A DNA stretch of 7,743 bases from Sphingomonas bacterium (GCF_903643065.1 NZ_CAHJWX010000069.1:1-7743); one strand, 5' to 3'; positions 1 to 6,788 are shown, counted from the first letter of the stretch. Numbers and translations: made by a program. The notes: generated by a model not told the origin, from the sequence alone.

Positions 1-1
1 G

Positions 2-277
2 AACGCGGGCGAACGCCGGGGCCGGGCCTATCTGCGTCTGCAAGTCGTCGACCGCGTCGGCGTGCTGGCGGAGATCGCGGCGGCGATGCGCGACGCGGGC
101 GTCTCGATCGAGAGCCTGATCCAGCGCGGCGACCCGGCCGATCCCGGCCCGGGCGGCGCGGTGCTGGTCGCGATCGTCACGCACGACGGCCCGGAACGCT
201 GCGTCGCGCAGGCGCTGGAGCGGCTGCGCGGTTCGCCGAGCCTGGCGGGCGAGCCGCTGTGGATGCCGATCTTGTGA
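2..277 (+). CDS. hom: Homoserine dehydrogenase, C-terminal ACT domain (5' end outside the window)
   Basis: Only the last 91 codons are present, and the frame is open to the left edge. The visible part reads as an ACT domain: a first beta strand (AYLRLQVVDRVGVLAEIAAA), then a helix and the stretch VSIESLIQRG, then VLVAIVTHDG and a closing LWMPIL. The pattern V-D-x-x-GVLA-x-I followed by VSIES-x-IQ is characteristic of the regulatory tail of bacterial homoserine dehydrogenase. That enzyme reduces aspartate semialdehyde to homoserine with NAD(P)H in the cytoplasm, in the threonine and methionine pathway; in this family the ACT domain binds threonine for feedback inhibition. The usual D-x-PGVLA proline is replaced by Val here (DRVGVLA), a mild deviation. 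The gene ends in TGA and 163 bp separate it from the next gene, so it is probably the last gene of its unit. Another ACT-containing amino-acid enzyme is possible but less likely. Confidence 0.88.
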   Translation, partial: NAGERRGRAYLRLQVVDRVGVLAEIAAAMRDAGVSIESLIQRGDPADPGPGGAVLVAIVTHDGPERCVAQALERLRGSPSLAGEPLWMPIL

Positions 278-356
278 GGGGAGGCGAGGCAATAGGGCTG
301 GATTGACGCGTCGAGGAAAGCACCAGACGCGGTCGGCGCCGTGCATGCGCGTCGTC

Positions 357-368
357 GGGCCGTGGCCC
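357..368 (+). other. Short GC inverted repeat after hom
   Basis: GGGC-CGTG-GCCC forms a 4-bp stem with a 4-nt loop, followed only by TT. It is about 80 nt past the hom stop codon. It could contribute to transcription ending after hom, but the stem is short and there is no U-tract, so I do not call it a terminator. The rest of 278-440 holds no gene I can support. Confidence 0.2.
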
Positions 369-371
369 TTG

Positions 372-397
372 GGAATCGCAGTTGGACCGTATACGTG
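372..397 (+). promoter_or_regulatory. Weak EcfG-like promoter candidate before the hybrid kinase
   Basis: GGAAT at 372-376 and CGTG at 394-397 are separated by 17 nt. Alphaproteobacterial general-stress sigma factors (EcfG/SigT type) recognise GGAAC-N16/17-CGTT, so each box has one mismatch. Transcription would begin near 403 and give a leader of roughly 38 nt before the TTG start at 441. No good sigma-70 pair was seen in this spacer. An 8-bp palindrome CGTATACG (388-395) overlaps the second box. The match is inexact and could be chance. Confidence 0.25.
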
Positions 398-440
398 ATC
401 AGGACGCGCTAATTACTGTTGCTGTTGGAACCACCGCCAG

Positions 441-3266
441 TTGAACATCCTGCCAGGTTTCAGCGGCCACGCCGCCGAGCTCATCCGCCACAAGGACTGG
501 TCGCGGCATCCGCTTGGCGAGCCCGCAGGGTGGCCCGTCAGCCTGCGGCTCATGCTGGGCGCGATGCTCCGAGCTCCCGGTCCGATGTACCTCGTCTGGG
601 GCGCGGATCGCAGTTTCTTCTTCAACGACGCCTACCTCCCTATCCTGGGGCCGCGGCTGAAGGAAGCGACCGGGGCGCGGTTCGAAGCATTGTGGCATGA
701 CGCCTGGCCGTCCGTCGAAGCGGCGTTCCTGAAGGCGGAAGCCGGCGAGCCGAGCCGGTTCGTGGACGCGTATGTACCGATGGCGCGCCACGGCGTTCCG
801 GAAATGACGTGGTGGTCCTTCTCCTTCTCCGGCGTTCCCGACGAGAGCGGGTCGATCGCCGGCGTGCTCTGCCAGACCGAGGAGGTCACCGATCGCGTGC
901 TGGCGGCGTGCGCGACCCGCGACCGGGAAGCACGCAACACGCAGATCCTGGACAGCGCCACGGATTTCGCGATCATCGCGACCGACCTGGACGGCAAGGT
1001 CACCCGCTGGAACGAGGGCGCGCACCGCGTGCTCGGCTGGTCCGAGCAGGAGATGCTCGGCGACGACGTCGAACGCTTCTTTGTGCCCGAGGATGTCGCC
1101 GACGGTCGCCCGGCGACGGAGATGCGGCTCGCGCTGAAGACGGGCCATGGCAATGACGAGCGCTGGCATCTGCGCAAGAACGGGGAGCGATTCTGGGCGA
1201 GCGGCGAGATGGCGCCGCTGCGTGGGGCCGACGACGCCATCATCGGCTTCGTCAAGGTGCTTCGCGATCGTTCCGAGCAGAGGCTCGCCGCGGAGTCCCT
1301 GGAGGCGAGCGAGGCCCAGCTGGCCGATGCGCTGTTCCGGCTTCGCCGCGCCAACGCGGACCTGGCGACGGCCGCGGCCTCGACCGCCGCCGAACGCGAC
1401 CGGATGTGGGAGATGTCGCCCGACCTGCTGCACGTCATCTCGACCGCCGGCATCCTGGAGCGGGTCAACCCGGCGTGGACGGCGATCCTGGGCTATGCTC
1501 CCGAGGACCTGGTCGGCACGCCCGCCCGCCCTCTCCTCCACCCGGACGACGTCGCCGCCTACGACCACGCCCTTCAGGCCTCCGCGTTCGAGACGCTCGC
1601 GCCGCTGGTCAACAGGTTGCGCCACAAGGACGGCTCGTACCGCTGGTTCACGTGGCTGTCGGCACCGGCCGGCGACGTCATCTACGCGGCCGGCCGCCAC
1701 GTGACCGCCGAGAAGGAAAGCGAGGCGAAGCTTCGCGACACGCAGGATTTTGCGCGACTGGCGCTCGGCGCGATCGGCGGCGTCGGCGTCTGGGTCTACG
1801 ACATGCCAAGCGACCGGTACGCCTTCGACGATGCGATCGCCGCGCTTTATGGGGTCGATCCCGCCCGCGGCGTGGAAGGACTGCCCCGGGAGGAGTTCCT
1901 GGCCAACGTCCACCCGGAGGACCGCGCATTCCTGGGAGCGGCGGTTGATCAGGGTGCCCGCGTGGCGGGCGACATCGAGCTGGAATATCGCATCCAGCAT
2001 GCCGATGGCTCGATCCGATGGGTGCTGTCGCGCGGCCACACCTATGTCGGCGATGACGGCCAGGCGCTGCGCCGGACCGGCATCGGCGTGGACGTCACCA
2101 GCCAGCGGCTCGTCGAGGAGCAGCTGCGCCAGTCGCAGAAGGTGGAGGCGGTCGGTCAGCTGACCGGCGGCGTGGCGCACGACTTCAACAATCTCCTGAC
2201 GATCATCCGGGGGTCGATCGATCTGCTGCGGCGGCCGGGGACGACCGAGGCGCGTCGCGAGCGGTATCTGGAGGCGATCTCCAGCACCACCGATCGCGCC
2301 GCCAAGCTGACGAACCAACTGCTGGCCTTCGCTCGCCGCCAGGCCCTCAAGCCGGAAGTGTTCGACGTCGGGGCCAGTGTCTGCGCCTTGGGCGACATGC
2401 TGGGAACGCTGTGCGGTCCTCGGGTCGCGATCTCCATCGATGCCGGTGGCTGCCCGTGTTTCGTGGACGCGGACCGGAGCCAGTTCGACACCGCCGTCGT
2501 CAACATGGCCGTCAACGCGCGCGATGCCATGCAGGGTCGGGGCGAGCTGCGCATCAGCGTCTCCATGGCGTCGTCGCTGCCGGGCGTGCGGGCGCATCCC
2601 GCGATCGCCGGCGAGTTCGTCACCGTGGCCTTGACCGACACGGGTTCGGGCATCCCGACCGATCTGCTGGACCGCATCTTCGAACCGTTCTTCACCACCA
2701 AGGGCGTGGGTCAGGGCACCGGACTGGGCCTGAGCCAGGTGTTCGGGTTTGCCAAACAGTCCGGCGGCGACATCATCGCGACGAGCGACGAGGGGCGCGG
2801 CTCGACCTTTACCATCTACGTTCCCAAGGTGGACGCGCCGGACGGGATCGCGACGGGTGACGAGGCGGTGTCGCTCACGAATGGAGAGAGTGCGCGCGTG
2901 CTGATCGTCGAGGACAATCCCGAAGTGGGCATCTTCGCGACGCAGGCGCTGGCCGAACTCGGCTATGCCACCAGCTTTGCCGCCGACGCGCCCAGCGCGC
3001 TCGCCGAGCTCAAGGCCAATCCGGGCGCGCACGACGTGGTGTTCTCGGACGTGGTCATGCCCGGCATGTCCGGGATCGAACTGGGGCAGGAGATCCGCAG
3101 GCTCTACCCGTCCCTCCCCGTCGTGCTCACGAGTGGTTACAGCACCATTCTCGCGGAAAACGGCAGCCATGGGTTCGAGTTGCTGCGAAAGCCATATTCG
3201 CTCGATGAACTGTCGGTGGTGCTCCGTAAGGCGTCGACTTGGCGAGGTGCGAGCAGAGGGCAGTAG
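441..3266 (+). CDS. Hybrid sensor histidine kinase/response regulator with four PAS-like domains
   Basis: This 941-residue soluble protein has no signal peptide or membrane segment, so it should sense in the cytoplasm. The domain order is: N-terminal PAS-like domain (about 12-155, containing DWSRHPLGEPAGWPVSLR and MYLVWG...NDAYLPILG); PAS2 (about 168-280, ATDFAIIATDLDGKVTRWNE); a short coiled coil (about 285-320); PAS3 (about 321-430, NPAWTAILGY, HPDD); PAS4 (about 435-560, HPEDRAF, YRIQHADGSIRW); HisKA with phospho-accepting His580 in VAHDFNNLL; and HATPase with N-box Asn688/Asn692 (NMAVNARDAM), G1 Asp733-Thr-Gly735-Ser-Gly737, F-box FEPFFTTK (747-754) and G2 GTGLG (759-763). A CheY-type receiver (820-935) carries acidic Glu824/Asp825, phospho-acceptor Asp870, Thr897 and Lys917. 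All catalytic residues are intact. No PAS shows the GRNCRFLQ motif of a blue-light LOV domain. The start is TTG: the frame has a stop at 396-398, there is no ATG or GTG between that stop and 441, and the next ATG (residue 38) would cut into the first PAS. The ribosome site is poor (GGAA near 427-430). No DNA-binding partner lies beside it, so its target is unknown. Confidence 0.93.
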   Translation: MNILPGFSGHAAELIRHKDWSRHPLGEPAGWPVSLRLMLGAMLRAPGPMYLVWGADRSFFFNDAYLPILGPRLKEATGARFEALWHDAWPSVEAAFLKAEAGEPSRFVDAYVPMARHGVPEMTWWSFSFSGVPDESGSIAGVLCQTEEVTDRVLAACATRDREARNTQILDSATDFAIIATDLDGKVTRWNEGAHRVLGWSEQEMLGDDVERFFVPEDVADGRPATEMRLALKTGHGNDERWHLRKNGERFWASGEMAPLRGADDAIIGFVKVLRDRSEQRLAAESLEASEAQLADALFRLRRANADLATAAASTAAERDRMWEMSPDLLHVISTAGILERVNPAWTAILGYAPEDLVGTPARPLLHPDDVAAYDHALQASAFETLAPLVNRLRHKDGSYRWFTWLSAPAGDVIYAAGRHVTAEKESEAKLRDTQDFARLALGAIGGVGVWVYDMPSDRYAFDDAIAALYGVDPARGVEGLPREEFLANVHPEDRAFLGAAVDQGARVAGDIELEYRIQHADGSIRWVLSRGHTYVGDDGQALRRTGIGVDVTSQRLVEEQLRQSQKVEAVGQLTGGVAHDFNNLLTIIRGSIDLLRRPGTTEARRERYLEAISSTTDRAAKLTNQLLAFARRQALKPEVFDVGASVCALGDMLGTLCGPRVAISIDAGGCPCFVDADRSQFDTAVVNMAVNARDAMQGRGELRISVSMASSLPGVRAHPAIAGEFVTVALTDTGSGIPTDLLDRIFEPFFTTKGVGQGTGLGLSQVFGFAKQSGGDIIATSDEGRGSTFTIYVPKVDAPDGIATGDEAVSLTNGESARVLIVEDNPEVGIFATQALAELGYATSFAADAPSALAELKANPGAHDVVFSDVVMPGMSGIELGQEIRRLYPSLPVVLTSGYSTILAENGSHGFELLRKPYSLDELSVVLRKASTWRGASRGQ

Positions 3267-3301
3267 TGCTTATGCCGCTCGATAAAATGAATAAGCATTT
3301 T
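3265..3301 (+). terminator. Possible weak intrinsic terminator of the hybrid kinase
   Basis: AGTGCTTAT (3265-3273) pairs with ATAAGCATT (3291-3299). This gives a 9-bp stem including one G-T pair, around a 17-nt loop, and runs into TTTT (3298-3301). It starts at the kinase stop codon and lies in an unusually AT-rich stretch between two convergent genes. The stem is AT-rich and the loop long, so it would be weak. A second small stem, GTCTG (3307-3311) with CAGAC (3320-3324), follows. Confidence 0.4.
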
Positions 3302-3338
3302 CAATAGTCTGTTGAACTCCAGACCGATGTGGGTGTCA

Positions 3339-3935
3339 TCAGTCTTTCGTCGATACCGCAACGGCATATCCCTCATGGCCGAGCAGGCCGTTCACAGCGA
3401 GCGTCAGGCGCTCCTCGCGCGCCGAAGGTCTGATCCTGCCCGCCCTGTCCAGTTCGACGAGGCCGTGCAGCGCCGCCCAGAAGGTCTCGGTGGCGGTCTC
3501 GACGTCGCCGGCGGGCACCACGGCCGCCAGGGCCGCGAAGGCGTCGCGCGCCGCGGGTGGCGCGTCGGCCTCGGCGAAACGCAAGCCGGTCGGCATCGCG
3601 AACATCGCTTCGTAGATGGCGGGCTGCTTCCAGGCGAAGGCAAGATACGCCGAGGCGACGGCGCGCATGGCGTCGCGGCCATCGGTATGTCCTTCGGGCG
3701 CGCACTGAAGCGCGTCGGCAAGCTCCCGGAAGCCCTCGACCGCGACCGCGGCGACGATCGCGTCGCGGTTGGCGAAATGTGAGTAGAGCACCGGCTGACT
3801 ATATTCGATCGCTTCGGCCAGCCGCCGGATCGTCACCGCCTCCCAGCCTTCCGCGGTCGCGATCTGCCGCGCGGCCGCCGTGATGCGGCGTTCGCGATCA
3901 TCGCGCTCTCGCTTTTTTCGCTCGGCCACGCCCAT
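3339..3935 (-). CDS. TetR/AcrR-family transcriptional regulator with WHG-type C-terminal domain
   Basis: The protein is 198 residues, the normal length for TetR repressors. Residues 14-60 form the DNA-binding domain: RRITAAARQIATAEGWEAVT is the first helix region, IRRLAEAIEYSQPVLYSHF is the helix-turn-helix with Tyr51 and Phe54 at the canonical positions, and the segment ends N-R-D. The C-terminal half should bind a small ligand. The segment FWAALHGLVELDRAG (152-166) matches the W-x-x-x-HG-x-x-x-L signature that names the WHG type of TetR C-terminal domain. The ATG at 3935 has a modest upstream GGGGAA with 7-nt spacing. The gene is divergent from the DUF4267-like gene across 87 bp and convergent with the kinase. 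Regulators in this arrangement usually repress the divergent neighbour and often themselves; a matching palindrome lies in the spacer. The ligand cannot be told from sequence. Confidence 0.93.
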   Translation of the reverse strand: MGVAERKKRERDDRERRITAAARQIATAEGWEAVTIRRLAEAIEYSQPVLYSHFANRDAIVAAVAVEGFRELADALQCAPEGHTDGRDAMRAVASAYLAFAWKQPAIYEAMFAMPTGLRFAEADAPPAARDAFAALAAVVPAGDVETATETFWAALHGLVELDRAGRIRPSAREERLTLAVNGLLGHEGYAVAVSTKD

Positions 3936-3941
3936 CGATCA

Positions 3942-3953
3942 GTTCCCCGGAAC
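3942..3953. promoter_or_regulatory. Palindrome GTTCC-CC-GGAAC upstream of the TetR gene
   Basis: Perfect 5-bp arms flank a 2-bp centre. The site starts 6 bp upstream of the TetR start codon and contains its GGGGAA ribosome-binding segment on the minus strand. A bound protein would block expression of the TetR gene. Its arms differ from those of the palindrome at 3981-3993, so it may be unrelated or fortuitous. Confidence 0.3.
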
Positions 3954-3972
3954 GGCAATGTCATAGCATGTC

Positions 3973-4000
3973 TTGAACTCCTAGCATTGCTAGTTATCTG
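3973..4000 (+). promoter_or_regulatory. Likely promoter of the DUF4267-like gene
   Basis: TTGAAC (3973-3978) and TATCTG (3995-4000) are separated by 16 nt and resemble sigma-70 -35 and -10 boxes (4 of 6 each). Transcription would start near 4007, just before the strong ribosome site GGAGG at 4013-4017, so the leader would be very short (about 16 nt). The spacer contains the 3981-3993 palindrome. Confidence 0.5.
3981..3993. promoter_or_regulatory. Candidate TetR operator CTAGCA-T-TGCTAG
   Basis: Perfect 6-bp inverted arms surround one central base. It lies between the predicted -35 and -10 boxes of the divergent gene, the classic place for a repressor to block RNA polymerase. A related half-site, TAGCAT, recurs at 3964-3969, 18 bp upstream of the copy inside the palindrome, and ATGTC is directly repeated 10 bp apart at 3958-3962 and 3968-3972. 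The neighbouring TetR protein is the obvious candidate binder; this is inferred from position and symmetry. Confidence 0.6.
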
Positions 4001-4022
4001 TGATCTGGAAGTGGAGGTGACA

Positions 4023-4403
4023 ATGAACATGTTCTCGATCGGCGTGGCGATCCTCGTCGCTGCCGCCATCATCGCGATCGGCGGGATGTATCTGCTCTCC
4101 CCACGCACGGCGACGCGGAGCTTCGGCCTGCCGCTTCCCGAGGAGGGCGCCAACGTCGCGTGGTGGCTGCGTCTCAAGGGCAGCCGCGACATCGTGTCGG
4201 GGTTGGTCGTGCTGGCCGTGCTCGTCTGGGGCGGGCCGCGCATGCTGGGCATCGTCCTGCTGGTCGAGGCGCTGATCCCGCTCGGCGACATGACGCTCGT
4301 CCTTGCCGCCAAGGGTTCTACGGCGCGCGCGCTCGGCATCCACTTCGTCACTGCCGTCGTGATGATCGCCGGGGCGCTGCCGCTGCTGGTCGGAGCAGCC
4401 TGA
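4023..4403 (+). CDS. Small four-helix membrane protein, DUF4267-like
   Basis: The product is 126 residues and mostly hydrophobic, with four probable membrane helices at about 5-25, 54-70, 73-95 and 103-123. A conserved-looking loop after helix 1 reads LSPRTATRSFGLPLP (25-39), and KGSRDIVSGL (52-61) opens helix 2. The pattern of P-R, FGLP and a K-G-x-RD element in a protein of about 125 residues fits the DUF4267 family of unknown function. I chose ATG 4023 because GGAGG (4013-4017) sits 5 nt before it; an upstream in-frame TTG at 3987 would fall inside the operator and lacks such a site. It is the only gene on its side of the divergent promoter and is probably controlled by the adjacent TetR protein. 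In such pairs the target often relates to membrane stress or efflux, but nothing here shows a specific job. The family assignment is from memory of motifs. Confidence 0.82.
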   Translation: MNMFSIGVAILVAAAIIAIGGMYLLSPRTATRSFGLPLPEEGANVAWWLRLKGSRDIVSGLVVLAVLVWGGPRMLGIVLLVEALIPLGDMTLVLAAKGSTARALGIHFVTAVVMIAGALPLLVGAA

Positions 4404-4481
4404 CATGCCGCAGGTTGTCGTCGGCTGGATCGCGGCCGTCGCCATCGTTGGTCCGACGGATCGCGGCCGGTCAGCATCGCC

Positions 4482-4498
4482 GAGCGCGCGAAGCGCTC
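4482..4498 (+). terminator. GC hairpin downstream of the DUF4267-like gene, no U-tract
   Basis: GAGCGC-GCGAA-GCGCTC is a 6-bp perfect stem with a 5-nt loop, 78 nt past the stop codon and followed by CCCGC rather than T residues. It may help end transcription or stabilise the 3' end. Perfect stems of this size are common in such GC-rich DNA. The rest of 4404-4558 shows no gene I can support. Confidence 0.25.
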
Positions 4499-4558
4499 CC
4501 GCGAAACGGGCCGTCGGCAGATCGAACGGGCGCCCAAGATCGTTCGCGCCGTTGCGGG

Positions 4559-4586
4559 TTGAGCGGGGGCAAGCGCCCCCTATAGT
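4559..4586 (+). promoter_or_regulatory. Promoter of the S9 peptidase gene with a fully palindromic spacer
   Basis: TTGAGC (4559-4564) and TATAGT (4581-4586, 5 of 6 to TATAAT) are separated by exactly 16 nt. Those 16 nt are one inverted repeat, GGGGGC-AAGC-GCCCCC (4565-4580). Transcription would start near 4593, giving a 20-nt leader with GGAG (4603-4606) placed 6 nt before the ATG at 4613. The inverted repeat could be an operator, or could read as a terminator-like hairpin for upstream transcription, though only TATAG follows it. Confidence 0.6.
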
Positions 4587-4612
4587 CCGGCCGTCACCTC
4601 CCGGAGTTCCCG

Positions 4613-6685
4613 ATGCTCAGATTCGCCTCGCTCGTGTTGCTGAGCAGTACCGCCGCGCTAGCCCAGGCTCCGAGCCGCCAGTCCCAGCCCACACCCGAGG
4701 CGACCGGATCGGCACGGACGTTCACCCCGCGCGACGCCTTCGCGCTGGCCCGTGCCGGCGATGTGCAGATCAGCCCGGACGGCAAGCTCGTCGCCTATAC
4801 GCGATCGAGCGAGGACATCATGACCGACAACGCCCGCCAGGAAATCTGGCTGGTCGATGTCGCCACCGGACGGCAGAGCCCGCTGGGCGTGCCCGGCAGC
4901 GCGCGCCCGCGCTGGTCGCCCGACGGCACCCGGCTCGCCTTCGCGGCGAAGGGGAATGGCGACAAGCCGCAGATCTTCGTTCGCTGGATGGCCAGCGGCG
5001 CGAGCGCGGCGGTGTCCAGCCTGCCTGAAAGCCCCTCCGACATCGCGTGGTCGCCGGACGGCAGGACCATCGGCTTCACGATGTTCGTGGCCGGCGACGG
5101 GGTGACACTGGGCGTGCCGCTCGCCAAGCCGGACGGCGCGAAATGGGCGGAGCCGCTCAAGATCATCGGCCAGGTCAATTACCGAGCCGACGGGGCGGGT
5201 TACCTGCGGCCGGGCTACAACCATGTGTTCGTGGTGTCGGCGGAGGGCGGCGCCGCGCGGCAGCTGACCTTTGGCGAGTTCGACGACGGCGGCAGCGTCA
5301 ACTGGTCCGCCGACGGCCGGCACCTGCTGTTCGCGACCAATCACGGCAAGGATTGGGAGCGCGATCCGCTCAACACCGATGTCTTCACGGTGGACGTCGC
5401 CAGTGGCGCGTTGACCCAGCTGACGACGCGCCATGGACCGGACGAGCAGCCGGTGGCCTCACCCGACGGCCGACTGATCGCCTTTGTCGGCTTCGACGAC
5501 AAGCTGCTCGGCTATCAGAACCACCAGCTGTCGATCATGAACGCCGACGGCAGCGGCATCCGGACGATCGGCACCTCGCTCGATCGTGACCTTCGCAGTC
5601 CGCGCTGGGCGGCCGATGGCCGCTCCGTCTATGTCCAATATGCCGACCGCGGCGTCACCCGCGTCGCGCGCGTCTTTCTCGACGGCCGCGTCGCCCCGGC
5701 GGCGGAAGGGCTCGCCAGCGGTGAGCTCGACCGGCCCTATTCGGGCGGCGAGTTCTCGCTGGCGAAGGATGGCAGCGTCGCCTTTGCCGCGGGCGACGCC
5801 ACCCGCCCGCCCGATGTCGCGATCGCCGGGCGCGGCGGCACCAGGCGGCTGACCCGGCTCAACGACGATCTCTTCGCCGGAAAGACGCTGGCGCAGGTCA
5901 AGCCGTTCGCGGTCACCTCCTCGGCCGACCAGTTGCCGATCGATGCGTGGATGGTGACCCCGCCGAATTTCGATCCGGCGCGCCGATACCCGCTGATCCT
6001 CGAAATCCACGGCGGCCCCTTCGCGAGCTACGGGCCACTCTGGTCCACCGAGAACCAGCTCTACGCGGCGGCCGGCTATGTCGTCGTCTATGCCAATCCG
6101 CGCGGATCGACCTCTTATGGCGAGGCCTTCGCCAATCGCATCCACCATGATTATCCCAGCAAGGACTATGACGACCTGATGAGCGTCGTCGACGCCGCGG
6201 TCGCGACCGGATCGGTCGATCCGGGCCACCTGTTCGTGACGGGCGGATCGGGTGGCGGACTGCTGACCGCCTGGATCGTCGGCAAGACCGATCGCTTCAA
6301 GGCGGCGGTCACCCAGAAGCCGGTGATCAACTGGGCCAGCGAGGTGCTCACCACCGACGGCTATAATTCGATGGCCAAATACTGGTTCGGCAAGATGCCG
6401 TGGGAGGATCCCGAGCAATATTGGCGGCGCTCCCCGCTCAGCCTGGCCGGCAACGTCGAGACCCCGACCGCGGTGATGGTCGGCGAGGAGGATCACCGCA
6501 CGCCGCCGGGCGAGGCCGAGCAATTCTATGACGCGCTGCAGATCCGATCGGTGCCGACCGTGCTGATCCGCGTGCCGAGCGCCAGCCATGGCGGGCTGGC
6601 CGAACGCCCCTCCCAGCTCGTCGCCGAAAACCAGGCGATCCTCGCCTGGTTCGCGCGCTATCGCGGCGACACGCCGGCGCGGTAA
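4613..6685 (+). CDS. Secreted S9-family serine peptidase (prolyl oligopeptidase/acylaminoacyl-peptidase-like)
   Basis: This 690-residue protein starts with a signal peptide (MLRFASLVLLSSTAALA, likely cut after Ala17 in ALA-QA), so it should act in the periplasm or outside the cell. The first half is a beta-propeller with PD40/WD40-like repeats that share an SPDG or SADG turn: VQISPDGKLVAYT, RPRWSPDGTRLAF, DIAWSPDGRTIGF, SVNWSADGRHLLF, QPVASPDGRLIAF, SPRWAADGRSVYV. The second half (about 420-690) is an alpha/beta hydrolase with HGGP (466-469), NPRGSTSYG (495-503), nucleophile Ser546 in GGSGGGLLTAW, Asp627 in GEEDHRTPP and His659 in SASHGG, so the Ser-Asp-His triad is complete. In this clan the propeller restricts access so that only short peptides are cut. 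The nucleophile elbow is GGSGGG where many relatives have GxSYGG, which marks a subgroup. Its preference (prolyl, dipeptidyl or acylaminoacyl) cannot be read from sequence. It is preceded by its own promoter and appears to be a single-gene unit, perhaps for peptide nutrition. Confidence 0.95.
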   Translation: MLRFASLVLLSSTAALAQAPSRQSQPTPEATGSARTFTPRDAFALARAGDVQISPDGKLVAYTRSSEDIMTDNARQEIWLVDVATGRQSPLGVPGSARPRWSPDGTRLAFAAKGNGDKPQIFVRWMASGASAAVSSLPESPSDIAWSPDGRTIGFTMFVAGDGVTLGVPLAKPDGAKWAEPLKIIGQVNYRADGAGYLRPGYNHVFVVSAEGGAARQLTFGEFDDGGSVNWSADGRHLLFATNHGKDWERDPLNTDVFTVDVASGALTQLTTRHGPDEQPVASPDGRLIAFVGFDDKLLGYQNHQLSIMNADGSGIRTIGTSLDRDLRSPRWAADGRSVYVQYADRGVTRVARVFLDGRVAPAAEGLASGELDRPYSGGEFSLAKDGSVAFAAGDATRPPDVAIAGRGGTRRLTRLNDDLFAGKTLAQVKPFAVTSSADQLPIDAWMVTPPNFDPARRYPLILEIHGGPFASYGPLWSTENQLYAAAGYVVVYANPRGSTSYGEAFANRIHHDYPSKDYDDLMSVVDAAVATGSVDPGHLFVTGGSGGGLLTAWIVGKTDRFKAAVTQKPVINWASEVLTTDGYNSMAKYWFGKMPWEDPEQYWRRSPLSLAGNVETPTAVMVGEEDHRTPPGEAEQFYDALQIRSVPTVLIRVPSASHGGLAERPSQLVAENQAILAWFARYRGDTPAR

Positions 6686-6708
6686 TGATTAATGCCCACG
6701 GCTCATCT

Positions 6709-6729
6709 GCGCAGGGTCGATGCCTGCGC
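6709..6729 (+). terminator. Likely hairpin terminator of the S9 peptidase gene
   Basis: GCGCAGG (6709-6715) and CCTGCGC (6723-6729) form a perfect 7-bp stem around a 7-nt loop, 23 nt after the stop codon. Only TT follows, so intrinsic termination would be weak; it may act with Rho or protect the 3' end. Confidence 0.45.
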
Positions 6730-6780
6730 TTGCCTCGTGAGCGCCCGTGTGGCCACCCATTGGGGTTGGTACACAGGCGA

Positions 6781-6788
6781 TCACGTGA
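6781..6788. promoter_or_regulatory. TCACGTGA palindrome in the spacer before the SnoaL/aldolase unit
   Basis: An 8-bp perfect palindrome in non-coding DNA, about 60 bp upstream of the TTCCGC palindrome. It could be a second regulator site, but its short length means chance is a fair explanation. The 264-bp spacer 6686-6949 contains no gene I can support. Confidence 0.2.

Noticed and set aside
961..1260. Second PAS of the kinase as a LOV light-sensing domain
   Set aside because: The flavin-binding GRNCRFLQ motif with its reactive cysteine is absent.
399..3170. A 923-codon open frame on the minus strand, antisense to the hybrid kinase
   Set aside because: Long antisense frames are common in GC-rich genes. 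This one shows no recognisable domain and is rich in Arg, Gly, Ala and His, while the plus strand encodes complete PAS, HisKA, HATPase and receiver motifs.
3137..3376. A 79-codon minus-strand frame spanning the kinase 3' end and the TetR 3' end
   Set aside because: The segment GLEFNRLLKMLIHFIERHK looked protein-like, but the frame overlaps two real genes, has no evident ribosome site and matches no family I know.
4405..5028. A 207-codon plus-strand frame running from the spacer into the peptidase gene
   Set aside because: It lacks a ribosome site, crosses the peptidase promoter and overlaps its signal peptide and propeller in another frame. The protein is low-complexity Arg/Pro/Ala.
5459..6589. 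A 376-codon minus-strand open frame within the S9 peptidase gene
   Set aside because: It covers the catalytic domain of a clearly conserved plus-strand gene and has no recognisable motif; it is a composition shadow.
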